Positions 6,514 to 12,996 of a DNA stretch of 12,996 bases are shown here, piece by piece (the first letter of the stretch is position 1; the number at the start of each line of letters is the position of its first letter). The position numbers and the translations under genes are program-made. Below the pieces are notes generated by a model, which saw only the letters and a list, made by a program, of their open reading frames with translations, was not told the DNA's origin and made no database searches. Origin of the DNA: CAWUKT01 sp041565275 (GTDB lineage Bacteria > Bacteroidota > Bacteroidia > J057 > JADKCL01); contig JBFGVE010000085.1 of the NCBI GenBank assembly GCA_041565275.1, positions 1 to 12,996 on the forward strand, read 5' to 3'.

Positions 6514-7164
6514 ATGAGTATGCAAAGGAGCGGTCAGGAAGTCCCAACATACGTTTTGTTACGCCAAGAGCGTGCATCCGCTGTGGAAGTAATATATGAG
6601 CGGTATGGGAAGAGTCTGTTTTGTTATGCTGTTGTTTCCTGGCGTCTGGATGACGATGCTGCATGGGAAATAGTCTATGAAACCTTGTACAAGGTCATTG
6701 AAAAGATAGATCATTACGAATTTCCCAGTGAAAAAAGGTTTGGAAGCTTTCTTTTCACAGTCTTTTGTAACAACCTCCGGCGGCACTACCGGGACACCAA
6801 AAAAAGGGAAGAGCATTTAAGTTTTTCCACTTACAACGAGCAGAACTTCGAAGAATCCCGCTCTAATCCGGAAATGAGTACCGAGCGAAAAGTACAAGAT
6901 CAGATGGTTGAGCAGGCGATGGAAGCTTACAATAGGCCAGTTGAAAGTAGCAATACCCTCATGACAATTTTGGAGGATTGCTTAGCCAAGCTGAAGGATT
7001 GGGAGCGGGTCTTGTTGTTGTTGCGTAGCCAAAACATGCCATACAATGAAATTGCAAGGTATGTTCACAAGCCGGGTAGCCAACTGAAGGTCTATTATCA
7101 AAGGGCTCGAAAGAAACTTGAAAAACTGATAGAACTCGAATTGACTTATGTCGACTTGGAGTAA
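6514..7164 (+). CDS. ECF-like RNA polymerase sigma factor
   Basis: A 216-residue sigma-70 family protein with only regions 2 and 4, as in ECF (group 4) sigma factors. Region 2 covers about residues 22-95: the YERYGKSLFCYA helix, the EIVYETLYKVIEKID segment and FGSFLFTVFCNNLRRHYRD, matching the -10 recognition helices. A linker rich in Glu and Ser (100-145) follows. Region 4 is at about 150-207, with LEDCLAKLKDWERVLLLL, the helix-turn-helix MPYNEIARYVHKPGSQLKVYYQRARKKL and a basic end. The protein should direct RNA polymerase to a specific gene set. The next gene starts 8 bp downstream and encodes a single-pass membrane protein, the standard arrangement of a sigma factor and its membrane-bound controller. 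Two in-frame ATGs (6514 and 6520) are possible starts. Confidence 0.9.
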   Translation: MSMQRSGQEVPTYVLLRQERASAVEVIYERYGKSLFCYAVVSWRLDDDAAWEIVYETLYKVIEKIDHYEFPSEKRFGSFLFTVFCNNLRRHYRDTKKREEHLSFSTYNEQNFEESRSNPEMSTERKVQDQMVEQAMEAYNRPVESSNTLMTILEDCLAKLKDWERVLLLLRSQNMPYNEIARYVHKPGSQLKVYYQRARKKLEKLIELELTYVDLE

Positions 7165-7172
7165 TATAGACA

Positions 7173-9236
7173 ATGAATCCATCCGAAAATAATAGCGAAC
7201 ACAAGGATTCTCTGGACGAACTCCTCCGGCAGTTTATGTTGTACAATGATCCTGATAATGAGGAAGGTGAAAGCCTCTTGGATTTGGTGGGTGAAGGCGT
7301 CTTTTCCATGCCGCTGACCGTGACGCCTTCATCCGCACGTAAAGCTGCGATGATCGGCTTGCTGAAGCAGCACTTCTCGGCAGAGTTTTATGGTCCAGCA
7401 CAAGGGGCCACGGTCAATTCTGGTTTTTCCGTTCTCAGGTGGGGTCTGTTATCTTTTGGTTTTCTAGCTATTACCACTGTTTTCCTACTCCTTAGCGGAG
7501 TCTTCTCCGACCCTGATCTCGTATTCAACGAAGAATTAAAGTATATTGCTTCACCTGATCTCAATACTTTAGCCAATGCCAAAGGAATACAGCCCCGAGG
7601 GGAGGTATATGTGGATTCTGATGGTATATTGAATCTACACTCCGTGGATTCAACTTCCCGGCCTTCCCATAATGACAATAGGCTTGGGAAGCCAAACAAG
7701 GGAGATGGACAGCGATTTTCTGGAATTCAGAAGACTATTCCTCAAATTGATCCCAATCCCAAACTCTACCCTATAGCTCCTTCACCGAATCCTCCTCATG
7801 TAATTCCTGCCAATCTGGAAGAGTCAACTGCACCAGACCCATTTCCGTTGCGCGGGCTTTATGCTCAGACTTCCAATCCAAGTGAGTACTTCCAGGTGGA
7901 TGCTGACAAGGACCACCTCATTGTGGGAAAGAAAGGAACTCTCCTACATATTCCCAAAGATGCTTTTACCGGGGAATTAGGCGAGGTGGTATCAGGACCG
8001 GTCCAAGTCGAAGTCAAAGAGGTGTACGACAAATCTGATTATGTCAAGAGTAACCTGTCGACCATTTCGAATGGAAAGCAATTGATATCGGGTGGAGGGC
8101 TTTACATGGATGCAACTTCAGCAGGCCGCCGCCTGAAATTGGCCAAAGGCAAAGAGATTTATGTTGAATTTGCCAGCCAGAGGAATGCCGATACCAGAGG
8201 AATGACCCTATACCACGGAGAACGGGATGAAACAGGGGCGATCAATTGGCAGCCCATCGGTGGTGAGTCCGAATTGATGATCCCACTGCCATTGGATGAG
8301 ATGTTTTACGATGAGTTTTTGTGTGATTGTAAAGGAGAAGCCGAGTGGAACCGGATCCTTTGGGAGATCACAGACCCACGATTCGCTAATAGTTGGATTG
8401 CTACCCGTGAATTCCGCGAACGCGTCCGAGTACTCCGCGATATTGGATACTATCATAAAGGGCTAGCTTATTACCGGGACCACACCCATGAATCTATGTG
8501 GAAAGTGGATGAGGCCATTGCAAAAATGATAGCGGACGAAGCCAGCAGGGGAGTTGGAAAAGCAAGTGATGCTGAATACTTCTACCACTATTCAAGTGAA
8601 CGCCGAGTTATTGTAGAGCCTTTTGATGACCACGATGTCGATTTGGGCCGGTGGGATGCAAGGCAACAGCTTTTGTACAGGAGGGTGAGCCGGGATGAGA
8701 CGGAGCGTTTGCTCAGGATATACAAACTGCGCAAACAATATGTTAAAGAGATCGAAAGTCGCTTAGTGATAGGCCAGGAAAACGGACATCGGTTTGTACG
8801 TCACGTACGTCGGGGAACCTACCGGAAAGTAGGTAGTTTAAGTGTCAAAGGCTTCCTAATATCCAAGATGGGTTGGATCAATTTCAACAAAGAAGTCGCT
8901 CCGGAATTTGCCAATTCAAAGACCCGAAAGCTGAAAGTGAGGATCACTGGCAACGCTCCTTTGGATGCTTCCAAAGCACCTTATGAACCGGTGAGCACGT
9001 TTTTGGTGTACAAAAACATCAATTCAATTGTTCCCGGTAATCGGGTTACCGGCCAGTATTCTACTTTTTTGAAAGTTCCAATAGGAACGGAAGGTTGGGT
9101 CATTGCGGTGGGTTACCGGAACTCAACGCCATATATTGGTATTTCACCTCTGCCCAAAGATGAAAAAGAGGTGCAGTTGACTGTTGATCGGGTAACGATT
9201 GATGAATATATGACTCAGTTGAGTAGTATTAATTAG
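7173..9236 (+). CDS. Single-pass membrane protein with ZU5-like domain, putative sigma-factor partner
   Basis: A 687-residue protein. Residues 1-87 are predicted cytoplasmic, with a Leu-rich helix (DSLDELLRQFMLYND) and SSARKAAMIGLLKQHF that could bind the sigma factor; no zinc anti-sigma motif HxxxCxxC is present. One membrane segment is at about 88-110. A Pro/Asn-rich spacer (about 190-227) leads to a beta domain at about 240-335 with GTLLHIPKDAF, SGPVQVEVKEVYDKSDY, LSTISNGKQLISGGG and KLAKGKEIYVEF. This series strongly recalls ZU5-like domains of Bacteroidota surface proteins. A helical region (390-530) and a C-terminal beta region that starts at LISKMGWINFNKE (562-574) follow. The start ATG lies 11 nt after a GGAG in the end of the sigma gene. 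The anti-sigma role is inferred from context, not from a recognised domain. Confidence 0.85.
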   Translation: MNPSENNSEHKDSLDELLRQFMLYNDPDNEEGESLLDLVGEGVFSMPLTVTPSSARKAAMIGLLKQHFSAEFYGPAQGATVNSGFSVLRWGLLSFGFLAITTVFLLLSGVFSDPDLVFNEELKYIASPDLNTLANAKGIQPRGEVYVDSDGILNLHSVDSTSRPSHNDNRLGKPNKGDGQRFSGIQKTIPQIDPNPKLYPIAPSPNPPHVIPANLEESTAPDPFPLRGLYAQTSNPSEYFQVDADKDHLIVGKKGTLLHIPKDAFTGELGEVVSGPVQVEVKEVYDKSDYVKSNLSTISNGKQLISGGGLYMDATSAGRRLKLAKGKEIYVEFASQRNADTRGMTLYHGERDETGAINWQPIGGESELMIPLPLDEMFYDEFLCDCKGEAEWNRILWEITDPRFANSWIATREFRERVRVLRDIGYYHKGLAYYRDHTHESMWKVDEAIAKMIADEASRGVGKASDAEYFYHYSSERRVIVEPFDDHDVDLGRWDARQQLLYRRVSRDETERLLRIYKLRKQYVKEIESRLVIGQENGHRFVRHVRRGTYRKVGSLSVKGFLISKMGWINFNKEVAPEFANSKTRKLKVRITGNAPLDASKAPYEPVSTFLVYKNINSIVPGNRVTGQYSTFLKVPIGTEGWVIAVGYRNSTPYIGISPLPKDEKEVQLTVDRVTIDEYMTQLSSIN

Positions 9237-9475
9237 AAGGCTGTCGCACAAATCACCACCTCCTCTCGCTTCATTTTATCAAAGATCATTGCGTGCTTTA
9301 CATGATTGTGTATTTCTCTTTCATTGGTAGGTTGGTTATTTTTTTGTTTCTTTGCCATTGTCATGTATAGCACTTTCAGGCCCATTGGGCTATTCTCCCA
9401 TTTTAATTGCTTTTCTACTCTCCCAAACATTTTAAGGAGATCAGACGTTGCTAATTTTAGCTTGGGAGGCTTCAT
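9233..9475 (-). CDS. Possible small basic protein (80 aa), doubtful
   Basis: From ATG 9473-9475 the minus strand encodes 80 residues rich in Lys and Glu, starting MKPPKLKLATSDLLKMFG. Its stop overlaps the stop of the large membrane-protein gene by 3 bp in convergent orientation. It fills the otherwise empty 9237-9492 gap and looks compositionally protein-like, but I recognise no family and no promoter or ribosome-binding site supports it. A gene remnant or chance frame is equally likely. Confidence 0.2.
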   Translation of the reverse strand: MKPPKLKLATSDLLKMFGRVEKQLKWENSPMGLKVLYMTMAKKQKNNQPTNEREIHNHVKHAMIFDKMKREEVVICATAF

Positions 9476-9492
9476 TCGAAACAATATTCTCC

Positions 9493-9936
9493 ATGTTTAA
9501 GAGACTTTTTTCCTTTTTTTCTAAGAAGAAGACAGAAGAGCAAGCATCTGCCCACTCCGCTATTGAGAAAAGTCAGAGCAGTACCCCTGTGTCGGTCAAG
9601 GCTCCTCACAAAGAGAGAGGTGTTGGTATAGACAGAGAAACAAGAACGGGTTCTACTGGTACTTTTTTTGGGTTGATTGCCAGAAACAATAGTCATCGCG
9701 GACTTCGAAAAGGTTCCAAAGTGTATGTAAGACAGATCTTAGATGATGATCGTATTCGGGTCCGTGGAACTGCTCCCAGTGGTAAAAAGATCACTTTGAC
9801 AGTACACAGGAAGGCCATGAAAGATTACGGTCCTGAGTTGATCCCTGAGCATGTTGAAAAGCATTATAAAGAAGACAGTATGTTCAAGGAAGAGCATGAA
9901 GCTTTGATGAAAGCCGAAGTGCTCAACAAAAGATAA
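9493..9936 (+). CDS. Small basic protein of unknown function (147 aa)
   Basis: Starting at ATG 9493 the protein begins MFKRLFSFFSKKK, an amphipathic, membrane-surface-seeking basic helix rather than a signal peptide. A low-complexity Ser/Glu/Lys linker (residues 14-50) follows. A compact region of about 55-115 then has alternating strands: GTFFGLIARNN, KGSKVYVRQILDDDRIRVRG and KKITLTVHRKAM, the look of a small SH3-like or OB-like beta barrel. A charged C-terminal helix (EEHEALMKAEVLNKR) ends it. No named family was recognised. An upstream in-frame TTG at 9448 gives 15 more residues but is less likely. TAATTTTA at 9452-9459 is a one-mismatch -7 element and a possible promoter. Confidence 0.7.
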   Translation: MFKRLFSFFSKKKTEEQASAHSAIEKSQSSTPVSVKAPHKERGVGIDRETRTGSTGTFFGLIARNNSHRGLRKGSKVYVRQILDDDRIRVRGTAPSGKKITLTVHRKAMKDYGPELIPEHVEKHYKEDSMFKEEHEALMKAEVLNKR

Positions 9937-10050
9937 TCTGTCCCACCCACTAACAACCTGCTGAGAAGGTCTCCCAGCAAAAGCTTCCGAAAATGCCTAG
10001 CCATCCCGACGGCTCAACAGGTTTCGAAAGGTATCGTCACTTGGAGGACT

Positions 10051-10203
10051 ATGCCGTCAGCGATGGAATATCTGTTTGCTTACATCAATGTGATTCGTAT
10101 TTTTGGTTTCTCTGTGAAAGCTATACCAACATACTTCAATGAGATTGATCACGCGGCTGCTGATTTAGACATAGGCTCACAATTACTAAAATGTTCAACA
10201 TGA
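10051..10203 (+). CDS. Possible 50-residue upstream ORF coupled to the next gene
   Basis: ATG at 10051 is preceded by GGAGG three bases away and opens a 50-codon frame (MPSAMEYLFAYINVIRIFGF onward). Its TGA at 10201-10203 overlaps the ATG of the next gene at 10200 as ATGA, the classic translational-coupling overlap. The protein is mildly hydrophobic in its first half. The same frame is open back to the stop of the 147-residue gene, which may hint at coding origin. The GGAGG spacing is too short to be ideal and no family was recognised. Between 9937 and 10050 nothing else was seen. Confidence 0.25.
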   Translation: MPSAMEYLFAYINVIRIFGFSVKAIPTYFNEIDHAAADLDIGSQLLKCST

Positions 10204-11567
10204 AGAAAATTTCGCTGCTTCTCGCGGGTCTGTTCTTAGCAGTTGGCTTGGTGGCCCAGGATTGCGGCCCTTACAGGTTCCGCAATTTTTCTATTGCTGA
10301 CAGTGCCAGCTTGGATATAATTGGTAGTGATACCTTTATCCTCGTTTCTAGATATCCCCAAGCTGTTCCAGACAGGCCACGAATGCCGTGGGACAAAATT
10401 AACTTCAAAAAGAAGCAAACAGCCTATATGAAAGCGGTTTTGGGGTACTGTTTCGAAGGAAATATTGATGTCAACTTCAGGTCCCATCTCAACGAAGTAC
10501 GTCCATGGTTTCACGCTCCTTGGATGGATTTTGGATATGCTGGCCGCGAACCAATGCACGGGTTGATCATGGACCGGACATCTTATTCAGTAGACTATCT
10601 ATCTTCTGGTAAAGGAAAAGGACGGAACTATTCTGTTACTTACTACAATGACATTGCAGCCTATACCTTGGGGCAAGTTTGGTGTGATCCAGCCAGTCCC
10701 GATCCAAGCAAGGCCGTTTTTTTAGATGGCTCTGTTTTTTTCAGTCTTGTTTTTACCACAGCTGATTCATCCTTGTTCCCATTCCTGAGTCATCCATACA
10801 AATGGGAAGCTCTTGTGGAGCAAAGAACGATGGTGCCGATCGACGAGAAAAACGTGGATGATGTTTGCCTTTTTGAAGTGAATTTCCAAGTTAAAACATC
10901 CAAATCTCCTACTGGGTGGGTAATGGGCTCATTTATATATAATGGCGACGCAGGAGAAGACCTCCTTAGCCGTCTTGTACCCGTTTGTTTACAGTGGGGC
11001 AACGATCCTGGAGTTACCCCGTCTGCCATCCGCAAAGGAGAAGTTGAACTAATTGAAAGCTGGTACAATACTGCTGCCTACGATACAGCTAATTTAGCCG
11101 GGAGTCTGGTCAAGAAAACTGGATTCGGAGGACGGGCTCAACGTCCAATAGGATCTATGGAGAGTTCATTGATCTCTGAGGCAATGCATGCCACCTTTCC
11201 CCCATCTCCCATTATTCCACCAGGCAACATTGATATGGATTCCACCATGAAGTACTTTCGACATATTGAACAAGGTGAAAGTATCGCAGGTGCCCAACCT
11301 CTTGACTTTTCTTTGGAACTTCGTACTGGTCTCCGTAATCATGCCATCGCCAATGGTGACTCCGCCCACCTGAACGATGCCAACCGGGAATTGGAAGAAG
11401 CCTTAGGATTCTTCCCTCCGACAAAAGGGAACATCAAGAAAGAGGAAGAGAAGATCATTGAGTACGATCAGGGCCTTGAAGGTCGTAACCTGTACATCTT
11501 TATTGGATTCATTGTTCTGGTTCTTGTAATAGGTATCTTGCTGGTTCTTAATCTTCTAAAGAAGTAA
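10200..11567 (+). CDS. Secreted, C-terminally membrane-anchored protein of unknown function
   Basis: Met at 10200 is preferred over 10191 because MKKISLLLAGLFLAVGLVAQ is a clean signal peptide. Numbering here follows the longer 458-residue form. The extracytoplasmic part (about 25-430) has motif blocks WFHAPWMDFGYAGREPMHGL (106-125), SVTYYNDIAAYTLGQVWCDP (148-167), GSVFFSLVFTTA (180-191), TGWVMGSFIYNG (241-252) and LVPVCLQWGNDPG (262-274). A membrane helix at about 433-455 ends in LLKK, so most of the protein faces the periplasm. From memory, these blocks resemble a widespread family of cytochrome c-like hypothetical proteins whose members carry a CxxCH heme site after a GRxNGP motif. Here the matching place (about 311-335, GFGGRAQRPIGSMESSLISE) has no cysteines. 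Function is unknown; the resemblance was not tested. Confidence 0.8.
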   Translation: MKKISLLLAGLFLAVGLVAQDCGPYRFRNFSIADSASLDIIGSDTFILVSRYPQAVPDRPRMPWDKINFKKKQTAYMKAVLGYCFEGNIDVNFRSHLNEVRPWFHAPWMDFGYAGREPMHGLIMDRTSYSVDYLSSGKGKGRNYSVTYYNDIAAYTLGQVWCDPASPDPSKAVFLDGSVFFSLVFTTADSSLFPFLSHPYKWEALVEQRTMVPIDEKNVDDVCLFEVNFQVKTSKSPTGWVMGSFIYNGDAGEDLLSRLVPVCLQWGNDPGVTPSAIRKGEVELIESWYNTAAYDTANLAGSLVKKTGFGGRAQRPIGSMESSLISEAMHATFPPSPIIPPGNIDMDSTMKYFRHIEQGESIAGAQPLDFSLELRTGLRNHAIANGDSAHLNDANRELEEALGFFPPTKGNIKKEEEKIIEYDQGLEGRNLYIFIGFIVLVLVIGILLVLNLLKK

Positions 11568-11579
11568 GCGCCCATATTT

Positions 11580-11631
11580 ACCCTTGAAATGTACCTTTCT
11601 ATAGGTGGATATATTCCGGTGATATAAGGGT
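11580..11631. terminator. Weak dyad between convergent genes, possible bidirectional terminator
   Basis: ACCCTT (11580-11585) and AAGGGT (11626-11631) can pair around a second small stem ACCT/AGGT (11593-11606). It lies in the 76-bp gap where a plus-strand and a minus-strand unit converge. Stems are short and the T runs poor, so the call rests largely on position. Confidence 0.25.
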
Positions 11632-11643
11632 TGCCTTCGACGA

Positions 11644-12084
11644 TCAGGCTTTTCCAAATATTTTTCTGTATTGGGGCTTTCGCCAAGCAAACTGTAGCCA
11701 AACTACAGGATGGAGCAACCAAGTTAAAAAACCTGCTGAATACTGGATATCATCCACAATCTCTGTACAAGAGTCTCCTTTTCTTATCAGGTGCTTGTGA
11801 CGCCAAAATTTCAAGGGAAAGGGCAGCTTGATCCCTTCATCTACAAAATAAGATTCGTTGTCAGTTTCCACAACCTCAGTGATCTCATTTAGCCAGTACT
11901 GCTTGATGATCCCCAATATTTTTGTTTCAATCTGAACAATTGCTCCCGGGCGGGTGGGTTCATCGTATCGAATCAAATGAACCTTCATGGCAGGAGGGGT
12001 TAGTTTTAACAATAAATCTTTGTCAAACTGCTCGTAAACCTCTTTAACTGACCCCTGAACCTGAGTTATGATCTTGAACTGCAT
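11644..12084 (-). CDS. SRPBCC (START/Bet v 1-like) ligand-binding fold protein
   Basis: A 146-residue cytoplasmic protein. The first strand MQFKIITQVQGSVKEVYEQF is the usual opening of SRPBCC proteins, where a beta strand is followed by a helix beginning with an acidic V-x-E/D-V-Y-x-x-F pattern. The middle has alternating strands (GAIVQIETKI, QYWLNEITEVVETDNESYFV) and then FWRHKHLI and TEIVDDIQYSAGF. The last part, TWLLHPVVWLQFAWRKPQYRKIFG, is the long closing helix. The fold forms a hydrophobic pocket for lipids or other small ligands; no ligand can be assigned. The stop of the upstream secreted-protein gene is 17 bp before this ATG and AAAGGGG precedes it, so the two are probably one operon. 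Confidence 0.8.
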   Translation of the reverse strand: MQFKIITQVQGSVKEVYEQFDKDLLLKLTPPAMKVHLIRYDEPTRPGAIVQIETKILGIIKQYWLNEITEVVETDNESYFVDEGIKLPFPLKFWRHKHLIRKGDSCTEIVDDIQYSAGFLTWLLHPVVWLQFAWRKPQYRKIFGKA

Positions 12085-12101
12085 GCCCCTTTAACCCGTT
12101 A

Positions 12102-12890
12102 TTACGGCTTTTGTTGCCCCAACCCCGATCCTACTGGTTCAGGGAGAGAGGGTACGGGATGTTTGGGAACCCCAAATTCATCAAGCTCAGGGACAGATGA
12201 GGGGCAGTTAGAGCTTGCTCCGGTAGCCAGTCGATCTACAGCTTCCGAGAAAACCAGTTCGAGGAACCTCCCGACTTCGGATTCATCCCCTTGAAAGTCA
12301 AAGACAATTCTTGGGACATCTTTATTTCTTTGCTGAACACAGGATTCGGTTGACCTTAGAAGTTGACCCTTAACGGGATCCCAAAGCTCGAATGAAAGTT
12401 TGGCATGTTTGACAACATCATAGGAGGTGACCAGACGATTACTACGCGCGAGAACAACCGGCAATCTTTCAGAAAACAATTGAAAGGGGTTGACCACCAA
12501 AACAAGGTCAACCCCTGTCATGCTGCCCTTCAGTGGACGCATAGCATGGTCGTTGGTGGAATAGCTATTGATAAATGCACGTACCATTTCGGTCCGTTCA
12601 TTAAGGAAAAAAGCAGAGTCTATAGAAGAAGCACTAGCTAGTTGGCTGGAAAACCGCTTTCCAATAGCGACCAAAGACTGAAATTTGAGGTCATCGATCA
12701 GAACACTTTCTCCTTCCACTTTTTTAATAAATTGGGAGAGAAAGTGGTGGTAGGGACGATCAAATTGGAATGTCTTTTTAGAAAAGTAAACAGCGACCTT
12801 CTTGCCCTCCAAGAGATCAGGTGATTGGGCCGAAACCGCGCCTCCGGAGAGGATATAAATTATCAAGAGGAATATGCCGTATTTCTTCAT
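12102..12890 (-). CDS. Secreted protein of unknown function (262 aa)
   Basis: The start chosen is ATG 12888-12890, giving MKKYGIFLLIIYILSGGAVSAQ as a signal peptide; an upstream in-frame ATG at 12944 would add 18 residues (MKVFRVNRV...) and bury the signal. The mature protein has an alternating pattern including KKVAVYFSK near its start, VDLVLVVNPFQLF centrally, and AKLSFELWDP then FLELVFSEAVDRL later. This is compatible with an alpha/beta periplasmic domain. The last 30 or so residues are Pro-rich (VPELDEFGVPKHPVPSLPEP) and probably unstructured. I do not recognise a family. It precedes the SRPBCC gene by 17 bp, and a -7 element lies upstream. Confidence 0.75.
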   Translation of the reverse strand: MKKYGIFLLIIYILSGGAVSAQSPDLLEGKKVAVYFSKKTFQFDRPYHHFLSQFIKKVEGESVLIDDLKFQSLVAIGKRFSSQLASASSIDSAFFLNERTEMVRAFINSYSTNDHAMRPLKGSMTGVDLVLVVNPFQLFSERLPVVLARSNRLVTSYDVVKHAKLSFELWDPVKGQLLRSTESCVQQRNKDVPRIVFDFQGDESEVGRFLELVFSEAVDRLATGASSNCPSSVPELDEFGVPKHPVPSLPEPVGSGLGQQKP

Positions 12891-12957
12891 ACCTGAGTAG
12901 AGTAGTAGTGGTGTTTCTACTCTGTTTACGCGGAAGACTTTCATTTAGCATTTATTG

Positions 12958-12965
12958 CAAAGGTA
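12958..12965 (-). promoter_or_regulatory. Candidate -7 promoter element (TACCTTTG)
   Basis: The minus strand reads TACCTTTG, an exact TAnnTTTG match, upstream of the secreted-protein/SRPBCC pair. It would give a leader of about 60 nt to the preferred ATG at 12890 but only about 8 nt to the ATG at 12944, supporting the shorter protein. No -33 TTTG is visible at the expected distance; a TTG stands 13 nt upstream, too close. Confidence 0.4.
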
Positions 12966-12996
12966 AAAGTTTTTGCCACAAGTGGGATTAGGTTAA

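Noticed and set aside
9958..9979. Hairpin GCTGAGA...TCTCCCAGC after the 147-residue gene
   Set aside because: Needs a two-base bulge and has no T run after it; not convincing as a terminator or ncRNA.

Overview
The window looks like chromosomal DNA from a member of the Bacteroidota, perhaps a Saprospiria/Lewinella-like marine lineage. The reasons are the Bacteroidota-type promoter cores (TAnnTTTG) upstream of several genes, the general lack of strong Shine-Dalgarno sequences, the style of the bifunctional PBP1A-like protein, and a sigma factor paired with a large single-pass membrane protein carrying a ZU5-like beta domain. Genus is not resolvable by eye.

Layout. Positions 1-387 hold the left end of an IS3-family insertion sequence on the minus strand: the terminal repeat, orfA, a slippery heptamer and the first codons of orfB, which run off the window edge. 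Positions 524-547 hold a strong hairpin, probably the terminator of the next unit. Positions 591-4358 hold a minus-strand pair: a class A penicillin-binding protein (upstream) and an RsmF-type rRNA m5C methyltransferase (downstream), 12 bp apart. Positions 4359-4569 form a divergent intergenic region with candidate promoters and a degenerate 17-bp tandem repeat. The plus strand then carries a histidine-rich polytopic membrane protein of unknown function (4570-5709) and a small PsbP/DcrB-like lipoprotein (5762-6340).

Positions 6514-9236 hold an ECF-like sigma factor followed 8 bp later by a 687-residue single-pass membrane protein, most simply read as a sigma/membrane-partner signalling pair. 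A 147-residue basic protein of unknown function (9493-9936) and a secreted, C-terminally anchored protein of about 455 residues (10200-11567) follow. A convergent minus-strand pair closes the window: a secreted protein of unknown function (12102-12890) and an SRPBCC-fold protein (11644-12084).

How the genes relate. The PBP and RsmF are housekeeping (cell wall synthesis, ribosome modification). The rest is lineage-specific envelope biology: six of the nine remaining non-IS genes carry signal peptides, a lipobox or membrane segments, or partner with one that does. The most novel material is the sigma/ZU5-like membrane pair, the His-rich membrane protein with the repeat array in front of it, and the tail-anchored secreted protein, which may be a heme-less relative of a c-type cytochrome-like family. 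No CRISPR array, rRNA or convincing tRNA was seen.
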